Below the pieces are notes generated by a model. The model made no database searches, had not been told where the DNA came from, and saw nothing but the letters and a program-made list of their open reading frames with translations. Below, one piece after another: positions 1 through 8,338 of a stretch of 64,000 nucleotides of DNA (position 1 is the stretch's first letter; each line of letters opens with the position of its first letter). Source of the DNA: Niabella agricola (GTDB lineage: Bacteria > Bacteroidota > Bacteroidia > Chitinophagales > Chitinophagaceae); contig NZ_JAJHIZ010000002.1 in NCBI RefSeq assembly GCF_021538615.1, forward strand, positions 558,001 through 622,000, given 5' to 3'. The translations under genes were made by a program, and so were the position numbers.

Positions 1-1
1 T

Positions 2-334
2 TTGCCTTTTTCACCGGCCATCAAAAGCGGCGATTTCCTGTTTATTTCCGGTCAGGCCTCGGTAGACGGAGAAGGGAAAATAATAGCAGGAAGTTTTGAA
101 GAAGAATGCCGGCGCTCCTTTGATAATCTGAAAAAGATTGTGGAAGGCGCAGGGTTAACCATGGATCATATCGTACAGGTGCGGAATTATGTTGCAGACC
201 AGGAAGATCTTGCTGCATTTAATGAGATCTACCGTAGCTATTTTTCAGCGCCCTTTCCTGCAAGAACGACATTGATCGGTTGTTTGGGAACCATTTTGAA
301 ATTTGAAGTAGAAGCTATTGCACGTTATGAATAG
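2..334 (+). CDS. RidA/YjgF family protein, 5' partial
   Basis: RidA-family proteins are small trimeric enzymes that hydrolyse reactive enamine/imine intermediates released by PLP enzymes. The visible 110 residues contain the family hallmarks: the AIKSGDFLFISGQ strand near the start, the NLKKIVEGAG helix, and the C-terminal FPARTTLIGC segment with the conserved arginine followed by FEVEAIA. The usual N-terminus of about 15 residues is missing because the window begins inside the gene, so the in-frame TTG at position 2 is not a real start. It lies 49 nt ahead of an M81 hydrolase gene and in the same run as a class-III PLP enzyme, a typical partner for RidA. The family call is firm; the exact substrate is unknown. 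Confidence 0.9.
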   Translation: MPFSPAIKSGDFLFISGQASVDGEGKIIAGSFEEECRRSFDNLKKIVEGAGLTMDHIVQVRNYVADQEDLAAFNEIYRSYFSAPFPARTTLIGCLGTILKFEVEAIARYE

Positions 335-383
335 GGTGCTGCAATCCGATTAAGAAACAGGTTAAGGCAATTAAAATATTAGG

Positions 384-1880
384 ATGAAAAAACGGGTGGC
401 ACTGGTCGGCATTTATCACGAGTCGAATACCTTTAATAAACGGCTGACGGTTTACGAAGATTTTGTAAACAGTCGCTTATTGAAAGGTGCAGCCATTATT
501 GAGCAGTATAAAAATGCCTATCATGAGATCGGCGGATTTATCGAGGCACTGGATAAGGACGCAATAGAGCTGGTTCCTGTTTTTTATGCAGAGGCAACAC
601 CGGGTGGAACGATTGGTGCCTCCGCTTATCTGCAATTGAAGCAGGAATTATTGCAATTGCTGGAGGCTGTGCTTCCCGTAGATGCGGTACTGGTAGCGCC
701 GCACGGAGCCGGAGTTTGCGAAACCTGCCCGGATATGGATGGCGATTGGCTGCTGGCCGTGCGTCAATTGGTAGGACCAACAACTCCCGTTGTGGGTACC
801 CTGGACCCCCATGCCAATGTAAGCGTGCAAATGATACAACAAACGACGGCCTTGATTGCATATGCTACAAATCCGCATTTAGATCAGCGCCAAACCGGCA
901 TAAAAGCAGCGCAATTGTTAAACCGGATATTGCTGGAAGGTTTAAAAGTGCAACAGGAATTACTCCAGTTGCCGCTTTCAATCAGTATTGAACAGCAAAA
1001 TACGAATACGGAGCCCTGCCGGTCCTTATACCGGGAAGTTCAGGATATAGCCACCGCTGAAGGAGTTATACAGGTGAGCATTATTCTCGGATTTCCCTAC
1101 GCAGATGTATACGAAATGGGCACCGCTGTAATTGTGGTTACCAGGCAGGGCGAAAATGCTACGCAGTTGTTTCCGGAATTAAGTGCCTGTTTCATGAAAC
1201 GCCTTCCGCAGTTTCGAGGGGAAAAACTGAATCCTGAAGAACTCCTTGAGCAGGCCCTGACAGCGGAACGGCCGGTGTTATTACTGGATATGGGCGATAA
1301 TGTAGGCGGAGGTTCAGCCGGAACAAGCATGTTCCTGATGGATTTGTTAGAAGCCGCTGGTGCAACGAAGGCGGTGATCTGTATGCACGATCCGGCAACG
1401 GTAAGGGCTGTTTCCGGCTTGAAGGCTGGAACAAGATCAGCGATCGCCTTTCATAGGCTGAATCCGTTAAACCGGGAACAAGCTTATAAGGTTACGGTGC
1501 TTGATCATCGCGATGGATCTTTCCGGGAACCTGCCCCCCGGCATGGCGGACAGGTACAATATGATATGGGGAAAGTGGCGTTGCTGAAAACGGATCAGGG
1601 GAATCTGATTGTTGTGACCACGTTTCGCGTACCGCCTTTTAGCAGCAGGCAGTTGAGCAGTTTGGGAATTGTACTGGAGGAGCTGAACTGGATTATTGCC
1701 AAGGGCGTCAATGCGCCTGTTGCTGCTTACCGGGATATTTGCCCGGTTATGCTACAGGTAAATACGCCCGGTGAAACCTGTGCAGATGCAACCCGATTTG
1801 ATTTTAAAAACCGCAGGAAACCACTTTATCCATTTGAAACAATTACCGGTAATGAAACAGGAAACCTTGCAGGAATTTAA
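384..1880 (+). CDS. M81 family metallohydrolase (MlrC-like)
   Basis: 498-residue protein of the M81 family, whose founder MlrC opens linearised microcystin peptides. Seen directly: N-terminal HESNTF motif (residues 13-18), Asp141-x-His143 in TLDPHANVS and His165 in NPHLDQRQTG. The 2- and 22-residue spacing matches the zinc ligands known for MlrC. A GDNVGGG segment in the second half is also typical. There is no signal peptide, so it is cytoplasmic. It is followed by an SMP-30-type gene that overlaps its 3' end by 29 nt. Most M81 members are not toxin degraders, and the family is common in catabolic operons where the true substrate is unknown. Amide or lactam hydrolysis is a reasonable inference. 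Confidence 0.88.
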   Translation: MKKRVALVGIYHESNTFNKRLTVYEDFVNSRLLKGAAIIEQYKNAYHEIGGFIEALDKDAIELVPVFYAEATPGGTIGASAYLQLKQELLQLLEAVLPVDAVLVAPHGAGVCETCPDMDGDWLLAVRQLVGPTTPVVGTLDPHANVSVQMIQQTTALIAYATNPHLDQRQTGIKAAQLLNRILLEGLKVQQELLQLPLSISIEQQNTNTEPCRSLYREVQDIATAEGVIQVSIILGFPYADVYEMGTAVIVVTRQGENATQLFPELSACFMKRLPQFRGEKLNPEELLEQALTAERPVLLLDMGDNVGGGSAGTSMFLMDLLEAAGATKAVICMHDPATVRAVSGLKAGTRSAIAFHRLNPLNREQAYKVTVLDHRDGSFREPAPRHGGQVQYDMGKVALLKTDQGNLIVVTTFRVPPFSSRQLSSLGIVLEELNWIIAKGVNAPVAAYRDICPVMLQVNTPGETCADATRFDFKNRRKPLYPFETITGNETGNLAGI

Positions 1881-2688
1881 TGGACCAATGGCTGTTTGGC
1901 AGCATCCTTTTTATACAGAGGGCCCCGTGGTGGATGCTACCGGTACACTGTTCGTAACCAATTTACAGGGCGGCCAGATTTTACGCATCACGCAGGAAGG
2001 AATTGCAGCAGAATGGGCACGTGCTTCTTGTCCGAACGGTCAAATGATTGCTGCCAACGGAGCGCATTGGGTTTGTGATAGCAAAGACGCCTGCGTAAAG
2101 TGTTTCGATCCTTCCGGTAAATGTTCAGGTGTTTTAGCCGAAGGAATGGTTTCGGGTCATCTCATACAATGTCCGAATGACCTGGTTAGCGACGGCGATG
2201 GTGGGTTCTTTTTTACCGATTCGGTGCGGCATACCGGCATTGTATGTCATGTAGACCGCCATCGCAAAAAGCGGGTCATTGCAGCGCATCTCGATTATCC
2301 GAACGGGATCGCATGGCACCCGGGGACTAACCAGCTTTTTATAGCAGAAAGTTATCAAAACAGAATCCTTGTGGCAGACCTGAACCGGGGATCATCAGTT
2401 CCCGTTGTTTTTAGTGATCTGCCCCGGCATCCTTCGGGTAAGGCAATCGCTAACCTGCCGGACGGGCTGGCTTTTGACTGCTTTCATAATTTATGGGTAG
2501 CGCATTATGGGATGGGCTGCATCCAGATCCTGGACCAGCGCGGTGTATTAATCCGGAAGCTGGCAACGGAATTTCAACTCACGTCCAATCTGTTTATACA
2601 GGACCAGCTGTTGCTGGTTACCGGAGGGGCAGGGGAGCCCGGCCCGGGCTTTGTACAACGGTTAAAAACCAAAGAAGGTGAACTATAG
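1852..2688 (+). CDS. SMP-30/gluconolactonase-like beta-propeller
   Basis: 278-residue six-bladed propeller of the SMP-30/gluconolaconase/LRE family, which commonly hydrolyses sugar lactones using one divalent metal. The metal-site landmarks are visible: Glu in FYTEGPVVD near the N-terminus, Asn-Asp in CPNDLVSDGDG, Asn in DYPNGIAWH and Asp in LPDGLAFD. I chose the ATG at 1852, which gives a normal N-terminus just ahead of the first blade; an upstream in-frame ATG at 1771 would force a 110-nt overlap with the M81 gene. The stop overlaps the next gene's GTG start by 11 nt, implying translational coupling. Lactonase activity is inferred from the family and from the sugar oxidoreductases beside it. 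Confidence 0.85.
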   Translation: MKQETLQEFNGPMAVWQHPFYTEGPVVDATGTLFVTNLQGGQILRITQEGIAAEWARASCPNGQMIAANGAHWVCDSKDACVKCFDPSGKCSGVLAEGMVSGHLIQCPNDLVSDGDGGFFFTDSVRHTGIVCHVDRHRKKRVIAAHLDYPNGIAWHPGTNQLFIAESYQNRILVADLNRGSSVPVVFSDLPRHPSGKAIANLPDGLAFDCFHNLWVAHYGMGCIQILDQRGVLIRKLATEFQLTSNLFIQDQLLLVTGGAGEPGPGFVQRLKTKEGEL

Positions 2689-3616
2689 AAGCATCGGGAA
2701 ATTTGAAATATCTGCATTAACATTGGGAACGGTTTCCCTGGGCATACCCTATGGGGTGTTCAGCGGTCAGCAGCAGCCCGATATTGATGCGGCAGGCCAG
2801 CTGCTGCGCACGGCATTACAGCTTGGAATCAGGTCTTTTGATACAGCAAGAGAATATGGGATCGCCGAACAGCTGCTGGGTGCACTGGTAGCAGAAGGAG
2901 TACCCCCTGGCACGGCCATTGTCAGCAAGTTTAAAATAACAAGTGCAGCTGTTGCCGATCCTGCGCTTGCAAAGCAGCAGGCATATGATAGCGTGCGCGC
3001 TTCACTGCGCTGTTTAAACCTGGATCAGCTGCCTATTTGTTTGTTTCATATGGTGTCTGGTTACGATCCCGGCGCCGTTTGCGCAATGGTACCAGAAATC
3101 ATAGAATCCCTGGTGCAGGAGGGGCTGATCGCTTACGGGGGTATATCGCTGGATCATCTACTGGAATTAAAAAGATTTGCGGCACTTCCGGCAATCAATG
3201 TATTGCAGATACCCGTTAACATCTGGGATCAGCGTTTGGCTGATGATCCCATTTGGGATGCACTGGCGGCTGAAGGAAAGATTGTTTTTGCCAGAAGCGT
3301 TTTTCTTAAAGGGCTGTTGCTGCGGCATCCGGGAGAACTTACCGGCGATTTGAAGGCCGCGGCTTATTTTATTGAACAATTGGGCACCTTCGCAAAAGCC
3401 TGCGACATGAGTGTTGCCGAATTTTGTTTTTGTTATGTGCGCGATCTGCCGGGGATTACCAGTATCGTATTTGGAGCAGAAACCCTGCAACAGCTAAAAG
3501 AGAATACGGGGCTGTTGACCGGCCGGAAAATTCCCGCTGAAGTATTGGAGAAGGCCAAAGCCTGTTTTCGCAATGTTCCCGAAAATTTACTGGCTCCCAG
3601 AACATGGAAATTATAG
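2678..3616 (+). CDS. Aldo/keto reductase family protein
   Basis: 312-residue aldo/keto reductase, a TIM-barrel NAD(P)H-dependent oxidoreductase. Seen: TLGTVSLG at the first strand, the catalytic Asp and Tyr in FDTAREYG, Lys in IVSKFK and His in ICLFHMV, i.e. the full Asp-Tyr-Lys-His tetrad. The C-terminal part carries VFGAETLQQLKEN, resembling the cofactor-binding loop of the family. Translation appears to begin at the GTG at 2678, inside the end of the lactonase-like gene. It is similar in type to L-fucose or D-threo-aldose dehydrogenases, which feed lactonases, but I cannot assign a substrate. It fits a sugar to lactone to acid route with the preceding gene. Confidence 0.85.
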   Translation: MNYRSIGKFEISALTLGTVSLGIPYGVFSGQQQPDIDAAGQLLRTALQLGIRSFDTAREYGIAEQLLGALVAEGVPPGTAIVSKFKITSAAVADPALAKQQAYDSVRASLRCLNLDQLPICLFHMVSGYDPGAVCAMVPEIIESLVQEGLIAYGGISLDHLLELKRFAALPAINVLQIPVNIWDQRLADDPIWDALAAEGKIVFARSVFLKGLLLRHPGELTGDLKAAAYFIEQLGTFAKACDMSVAEFCFCYVRDLPGITSIVFGAETLQQLKENTGLLTGRKIPAEVLEKAKACFRNVPENLLAPRTWKL

Positions 3617-3620
3617 AAAT

Positions 3621-4412
3621 ATGAAACAATTATTTAGTCTTGAGGGCCGGGTAGCAGTGGTTACAGGCGGCGCCGGTCTTTACGGAAAGCCCGTTTCACT
3701 GGCCCTGGCTCAGGCCGGGGCGCAGGTGATCATTGCTTCCCGGAATTTTGAGGAATGCAATGCATATGCGGCAGTGCTGCAGGAAGCAGGCTTGAAAGCC
3801 GCCGGCCTGCAGCTGGATCTGAAAGATGAAAGATCGATCATCAGTTTTGTGGCATCGGTCATCCGTGATTTTGGAAAAATTGATGTATTGATTAATAACG
3901 CGGTTTCCCGGGAAGGGTTTAAAAACCTGGACGAAATGAGCAAGGCCGAATGGGAAGGTGCACAGGCCGTTAACTCCACAGGCCTGATGCTGCTGACAAA
4001 AGAAGTATTAAAGGATATGTGCTGTAGAAAAGCCGGTAATATCATCAATATTGGTTCCATACAAGGCGCGGTTGGTCCAAATTTTCCGGTGTACGGGGAA
4101 ACGGGGATGACAAGTCCCGTGAACTACACCTATGATAAATGGGCAATGGTGGGGTTTACAAAATGGGTTGCTAACTATTACGGGAAATTTAATATTCGAT
4201 GCAATTGCCTGAGCCCGGGTGGTTATGGCCCGGGGGTGAACGAAACGTTTGGAGAAACGGAGTTTACAGAAAATTATAAGCGGCTGACGCCGTTGGGAAG
4301 ATTTGCCAGTGATGAAGATATCAAAGGCCCGGTCATTTTCCTGGCGGCTGATGCGTCGGCCTTTGTGACCGGTCATAACCTGCTGGTAGACGGGGGCTGG
4401 ACGAGTTGGTAG
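3621..4412 (+). CDS. SDR family oxidoreductase
   Basis: 263-residue classical short-chain dehydrogenase/reductase. The Rossmann motif TGGAGLYG sits near residue 12, followed by LINNAVSREG (equivalent of the NNAG motif). The catalytic Ser is in NIGSIQGAVG, and Tyr-x-x-x-Lys appears as YTYDK. The C-terminal CLSPGGYGPG and VDGGW segments are typical. The ATG at 3621 places the cofactor strand at the usual distance; an in-frame ATG at 3573 would add 16 residues overlapping the preceding gene. It is 4 nt downstream of the aldo/keto reductase stop. The substrate is probably a polyol or sugar derivative, by association with the operon. Confidence 0.87.
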   Translation: MKQLFSLEGRVAVVTGGAGLYGKPVSLALAQAGAQVIIASRNFEECNAYAAVLQEAGLKAAGLQLDLKDERSIISFVASVIRDFGKIDVLINNAVSREGFKNLDEMSKAEWEGAQAVNSTGLMLLTKEVLKDMCCRKAGNIINIGSIQGAVGPNFPVYGETGMTSPVNYTYDKWAMVGFTKWVANYYGKFNIRCNCLSPGGYGPGVNETFGETEFTENYKRLTPLGRFASDEDIKGPVIFLAADASAFVTGHNLLVDGGWTSW

Positions 4413-4427
4413 TTTTAATAATGATTT

Positions 4428-5495
4428 ATGCAAGGATTGATCTTAAAAATTAGTTGGATGGTGATGTTGTTGCAGACCGGTGCTATACAGGCACAAACGG
4501 GAAGGATGCTGATAAACAAACAGGTTGCCCCCATTCCCGACAAAGAAGGGTTTGCCGGGATGTTTGCCGGCTTAAGCAACGGAACGCTTATTGCCGCTGG
4601 TGGTGCAAATTTTCCGCACGGGCGTCCCTGGCAGGGTGGGGCGAAGGTTTGGTATGATCAGATCTACCTGCTGCATGCAGAGAGCGGGCAATGGATCAAA
4701 GCAAAAACCAAATTGCCCGTAAAGCTGGCTTACGGGGTATATGGCACCTATCGAAACAGCCTGATTATTGCCGGGGGAAGTGATTCCGAAAAGCACCACC
4801 GGGAAGTGTATCGTTTACGTGTTGAAAATAATGATGTGGTCATAGACACACTGCCGCCGATGCCCTATGCATTGGCCAATGCTGCAGGTGCTGTGGTGAA
4901 TGATATTTTTTTTATAGCGGGCGGTATGGAAAATCCGGACGGAAGTCCTGCACGGCTCTTTATTGCTTTGGATCTGAAATGCAATAAATGGACCAGGCTG
5001 GAGCCCTGGCCAGGCCCGGAACGCATCAATGCTGTAGCAGCTGCGTTTGATCGCCAGTTTTATTTATTCAGCGGTATCCGGCTTTTGGAAAATAAAGAGC
5101 GGGAAGTGCTGGCAGATGCATACCGGTTTGTGCCGGCATATAAAAAAGGAGTTTTTACCGGAGGGCGGTGGCAGCAATTGCCCGCAATGCCGCGGGGAGT
5201 GGCCGCAGGCCCGGGACCGGCACCGGTTGCCCGGGAACGGTACATTATTTTCCCCGGCGGATTGGATCAGCAAACCGCACAACATAAAGATCCGCTGACG
5301 CACCCGGGTTTTTTAACCGGTGTGATGGCCTTTGATACGCGAGTAAAACGATGGCAGGCTTGGGGCGATCTTCCAAAAACCGAAATGAGATTGACGGCGC
5401 CTGCCGTACAATGGAATGATGCCTGCTTTATTATTAACGGGGAAACAGGCCCCGGTGTACGAACAAATACTGTTTTATGTTTCCCGCTACAATAA
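4428..5495 (+). CDS. Secreted kelch-repeat protein, NanM/cyclically permuted mutarotase type
   Basis: 355-residue protein with a signal peptide (cleavage plausible after IQAQT near residue 24) and several kelch blades with paired glycines: GTLIAAGGANFP, SLIIAGGSD, DIFFIAGGMEN, RYIIFPGGLD and CFIINGETGPG. The GGANFPHGRPW segment near the start recalls N-acetylneuraminate epimerase/mutarotase (NanM) and the cyclically permuted mutarotase family of Bacteroidota. It would act in the periplasm on sugar anomers or act as a sugar-binding propeller. No sialic acid lyase or NanE/NanK homologue is present in the window, so a sialate role is not supported here. Spacing to the neighbouring genes (15 and 55 nt) supports operon membership. 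Confidence 0.78.
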   Translation: MQGLILKISWMVMLLQTGAIQAQTGRMLINKQVAPIPDKEGFAGMFAGLSNGTLIAAGGANFPHGRPWQGGAKVWYDQIYLLHAESGQWIKAKTKLPVKLAYGVYGTYRNSLIIAGGSDSEKHHREVYRLRVENNDVVIDTLPPMPYALANAAGAVVNDIFFIAGGMENPDGSPARLFIALDLKCNKWTRLEPWPGPERINAVAAAFDRQFYLFSGIRLLENKEREVLADAYRFVPAYKKGVFTGGRWQQLPAMPRGVAAGPGPAPVARERYIIFPGGLDQQTAQHKDPLTHPGFLTGVMAFDTRVKRWQAWGDLPKTEMRLTAPAVQWNDACFIINGETGPGVRTNTVLCFPLQ

Positions 5496-5550
5496 CAACG
5501 GGGAACTTCAAAATAAAGACGGATTAAAATAACGATTAAACAAAGTTGAC

Positions 5551-6849
5551 ATGAGCAGGTATCAGCATTCAAAACAATTATTAGAACGTGCCGCAAAAGT
5601 GCTTGCAGGAGGGGTTTCGTCAGAATTTAGAAAATATAATCATCCGCACGCGTTGTTTTATTCGGAGGGAAAAGGAAGCCGGATTACAGACGTAGATCGT
5701 AACGTGTACCTGGATTTTACACTGAGCCAGGGGCCCCTGATCCTGGGGCACTCGCATCCGGAAGTGTTAGCAGCCATCGGGTCTTATTCAGAACGGGGAC
5801 AACTTTATGCCGGCCAGCATATACAGGAAATTGAGCTGGCCGAAAAACTGGCGGCCCTGATTCCATCCGCTGAATTGATCCGCTTTTGTCTTGATGGTTC
5901 AACAGCTGTTCAAACGGCCTTCCGTGTGGCCCGGGCTAAAACAGGAAAACAGAAGTTTTTGCGTTTTGAGGGACATTATCACGGCTGGCTCGATGATGTA
6001 GCCTGGGGTATTTCTACTCCGTCGCCGGAGGCATTGGGCAGCAGGGAAGAGCCGGCAGCCCACCCCTGGTCGGCGGGTATTGCCGCAAATACAAGAGACG
6101 AATTTATTATATTGCCCTGGAATGATCTGGAGCTGGTAAAGAAGACCCTGGAACAGCAACATCAGGAAATTGCGGCCGTCATCACTGAACCGGTGATGTG
6201 TAATAACGGATGTATTCAACCGGTGGAAGGATTCCTGGAAGGCCTTAGGGCACTCTGCGATCATTATGGAATTGCGTTAATCTTTGATGAGGTGATCACC
6301 GGCTTCAGGCTCGGTCTGGGCGGCGCACAAAGCTATTTTAATGTAACGCCCGACCTGTCGGTATTTGCAAAGGCGATGGGAAGCGGTTACCCGGTGAGTG
6401 CCGTTGTTGGCCGGCGTGAATGGATGGAGCCGATTGAACAGTCGGTGGTGATTCATGCCGGAACCATGAATTCCAGTTGCCCGATGATTGCTGCAGCCCT
6501 GGCTACTGTACAGGTATTGGAACGAGACAAGCCCTACCGGCGGATGTTTGCCCTGGGGCAGCGGCTGATGACCGGATTGACGGAAGCTGCCCGTGAATGT
6601 AAGCAGAACTTATTCGTAAACGGCCCCGGGCCCATGTTTAATACCTGCTTTACGGATCTGGAAAAAATGCGGGATTACCGCGATACGCTGAAAACCGATA
6701 AGCCAAAATTAAACCGGTTTGTTGCAGCCATGCACGACCGCGGCATCCGGGTTATTGGCCGGGGGCTTTGGTATATCAGCGCCGTTCACACAGAAGAAGA
6801 AATCGATACTGCTATACAGGTAGCCAAAGAAGTACTAGCGGAATTATAA
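5551..6849 (+). CDS. Class-III aminotransferase, glutamate-1-semialdehyde aminomutase-like
   Basis: 432-residue fold-type I PLP enzyme. It shows the class-III landmarks: GGVSSEFR and LDFTLSQGPLILGHSHP at the N-terminus, the phosphate-binding GSTAVQTAFRVARA loop, the IFDEVITGFR motif with the Asp that contacts the PLP nitrogen, and the Schiff-base Lys274 in VFAKAMGSGYP. The closest functional type by sequence is glutamate-1-semialdehyde 2,1-aminomutase (HemL), but HemL normally stands with tetrapyrrole genes. In this operon of RidA, lactonase and transporter genes, a catabolic transaminase or aminomutase acting on an amino acid or amino sugar is more likely. RidA at the window start would dispose of its imine by-products. 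Substrate unknown. Confidence 0.85.
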   Translation: MSRYQHSKQLLERAAKVLAGGVSSEFRKYNHPHALFYSEGKGSRITDVDRNVYLDFTLSQGPLILGHSHPEVLAAIGSYSERGQLYAGQHIQEIELAEKLAALIPSAELIRFCLDGSTAVQTAFRVARAKTGKQKFLRFEGHYHGWLDDVAWGISTPSPEALGSREEPAAHPWSAGIAANTRDEFIILPWNDLELVKKTLEQQHQEIAAVITEPVMCNNGCIQPVEGFLEGLRALCDHYGIALIFDEVITGFRLGLGGAQSYFNVTPDLSVFAKAMGSGYPVSAVVGRREWMEPIEQSVVIHAGTMNSSCPMIAAALATVQVLERDKPYRRMFALGQRLMTGLTEAARECKQNLFVNGPGPMFNTCFTDLEKMRDYRDTLKTDKPKLNRFVAAMHDRGIRVIGRGLWYISAVHTEEEIDTAIQVAKEVLAEL

Positions 6850-6912
6850 AGAGATGTTTGAAAATCGTCTTGGCAGCAATCAGCTGGAAAGATTTAAAAT
6901 AATAGAACGTTT

Positions 6913-8133
6913 ATGAAGGGTTCGGGTAAAACAATGGCGGCAAAAGCCTGGATGGTGGTGGGACTCCTGTTTGTGATCGCAATGCTTAACTATATAGATC
7001 GAACCATGATCACAACCATGCGGAGGTCCATCGTAGATGCAATTCCGATGACAGATGCAGAGTTCGGTTTGTTAACAGCTGCATTTCTTTGGGTATATGG
7101 CTTGTTTAGCCCGCTGGCCGGTTTTCTGGCCGACAGGTTTAGCCGGAGCAAAGTGATCCTGGTGAGTTTGCTGATCTGGTCGCTGGTAACCTGGATGACC
7201 TCCTTTGCAACCTCGTTTCATGAATTGTTGCTTACAAGGGCATTAATGGGATTAAGTGAAGCCTGTTATATTCCGGCGGCATTGGCATTAATAATGGACT
7301 ATCATAAAGGAAGTACCCGGTCGCTGGCTACAGGGATTCATATGGCGGGTATTATGGCCGGGCAAAGCCTGGGCTTTTTGGGGGGATGGATCGCTGAAAA
7401 TCATCAATGGAATACCGCTTTTTTCGCTTTTGGCGTTTTTGGAATGGCATACGCCCTGGTATTGTTATTTATTTTGAAAGATGCTCCGCGTGAGCCGAAG
7501 CCTGATGAAGAAAAGCGCGGATCCACCCCGGGATTTATAGCTACCCTGAAGCTGCTTTTCGGGCAAAGATCGTATATACTGCTGGTTATTTTCTTTGCAC
7601 TGGTCAGTTTGATGGCCTGGCTGGTAGTGGGATGGCTGCCTACGTATTTTCAGGAAAAATTTCAACTGTCTCAAACCAGGGCGGGTATCTATTCCACGGG
7701 CTATGTTTTTACTGCCGCTATTTTCGGTGTACTTGCCGGTGGGGTATTGGCCGATCAATGGAGTAAGATCAATAAAAGAGCCCGGGTATGGGTGCCGGCA
7801 ATCGGCTTGTGTATAGCAGCTCCGGCAATTTTCCTGGCCAGTTATACGTCCCTGCTTTTTGTGGCGGTTGGATGCTTTGTTGTATATGCATTTACCAAGT
7901 CCTTCACGGATACGAACACGATGCCCATACTGAGCATGATTGTTGACGCGGAATACCGTGCTACCGGCTATGGGATTCTTAATTTTTGCGGAACACTGAT
8001 CGGTGGTATCGCTTTATATTTTGGTGGAGCGCTGCGGGATGCGCATATTTCGTTAGGCATCATCTACCAGTCAGCCGCCTTTCTGATTGTGCTGGCGGCA
8101 CTGGCTTTAATGGGCATCCGGACAAAAACATAA
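6913..8133 (+). CDS. MFS transporter (ACS/hexuronate-type)
   Basis: 406-residue polytopic membrane protein with about twelve hydrophobic segments. The first carries MLNYIDRTMI, typical of anion:cation symporter (ACS) members that move hexuronates, glucarate and similar organic anions, and GFLADRFSR between helices 2 and 3 is the MFS signature loop. The second half starts after a hydrophilic loop (EPKPDEEKRG). The gene ends what appears to be a continuous operon from the RidA gene, and is 63 nt after the aminotransferase. It probably imports the compound the operon degrades, likely an acidic or zwitterionic small molecule. The specificity is inferred only from subfamily resemblance. Confidence 0.85.
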   Translation: MKGSGKTMAAKAWMVVGLLFVIAMLNYIDRTMITTMRRSIVDAIPMTDAEFGLLTAAFLWVYGLFSPLAGFLADRFSRSKVILVSLLIWSLVTWMTSFATSFHELLLTRALMGLSEACYIPAALALIMDYHKGSTRSLATGIHMAGIMAGQSLGFLGGWIAENHQWNTAFFAFGVFGMAYALVLLFILKDAPREPKPDEEKRGSTPGFIATLKLLFGQRSYILLVIFFALVSLMAWLVVGWLPTYFQEKFQLSQTRAGIYSTGYVFTAAIFGVLAGGVLADQWSKINKRARVWVPAIGLCIAAPAIFLASYTSLLFVAVGCFVVYAFTKSFTDTNTMPILSMIVDAEYRATGYGILNFCGTLIGGIALYFGGALRDAHISLGIIYQSAAFLIVLAALALMGIRTKT

Positions 8134-8143
8134 ACAGAAAGAC

Positions 8144-8195
8144 CGGGTACCCGAATTGTGCTTGCCGGGAGTGTTGGAATGGAAGATGGCGCCAT
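8144..8195. other. Two perfect 10-bp palindromes after the MFS gene
   Basis: CGGGTACCCG (8144-8153) and ATGGCGCCAT (8186-8195) are perfect 10-bp palindromes in the 205-nt gap between the MFS gene and the Tat-type protein gene. Neither is followed by a T-tract, so they are poor terminator candidates. They could be protein-binding sites or chance. Confidence 0.25.
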
Positions 8196-8213
8196 GCTGC
8201 GATCCCTGTCAGG

Positions 8214-8245
8214 TTAGGGAATACGGGCATCACTGGTTAACTTTG
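8214..8245 (+). promoter_or_regulatory. Candidate Bacteroidota promoter before the 782-residue protein
   Basis: TAACTTTG at 8238-8245 matches the Bacteroidota -7 consensus TAnnTTTG exactly. TTAG at 8214-8217, 20 nt upstream, is one base from the -33 TTTG box. The predicted start near 8252 would leave a leader of about 85 nt before the ATG at 8339. This suggests the exported protein can be transcribed apart from the upstream operon. Confidence 0.4.
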
Positions 8246-8338
8246 CCACAAAACCGATACAGGGCTGCCTTTAAACAGCAACTGTTTTTTGTTATAGTAA
8301 ATGCCGATAAATACGAGCGATTCTAAACTGGATAAAAA

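Noticed and set aside
384..1880. Microcystin degradation by the MlrC-like protein
   Set aside because: MlrA, MlrB and MlrD are absent; M81 proteins are widespread in organisms that never meet microcystin.
4428..5495. Sialic acid catabolism suggested by the NanM-like kelch protein
   Set aside because: No lyase, epimerase or kinase of sialate catabolism in the window; the neighbours point to another substrate.
5551..6849. HemL (tetrapyrrole biosynthesis) for the class-III PLP enzyme
   Set aside because: Context is catabolic and no other haem gene is near; resemblance is at the family level only.
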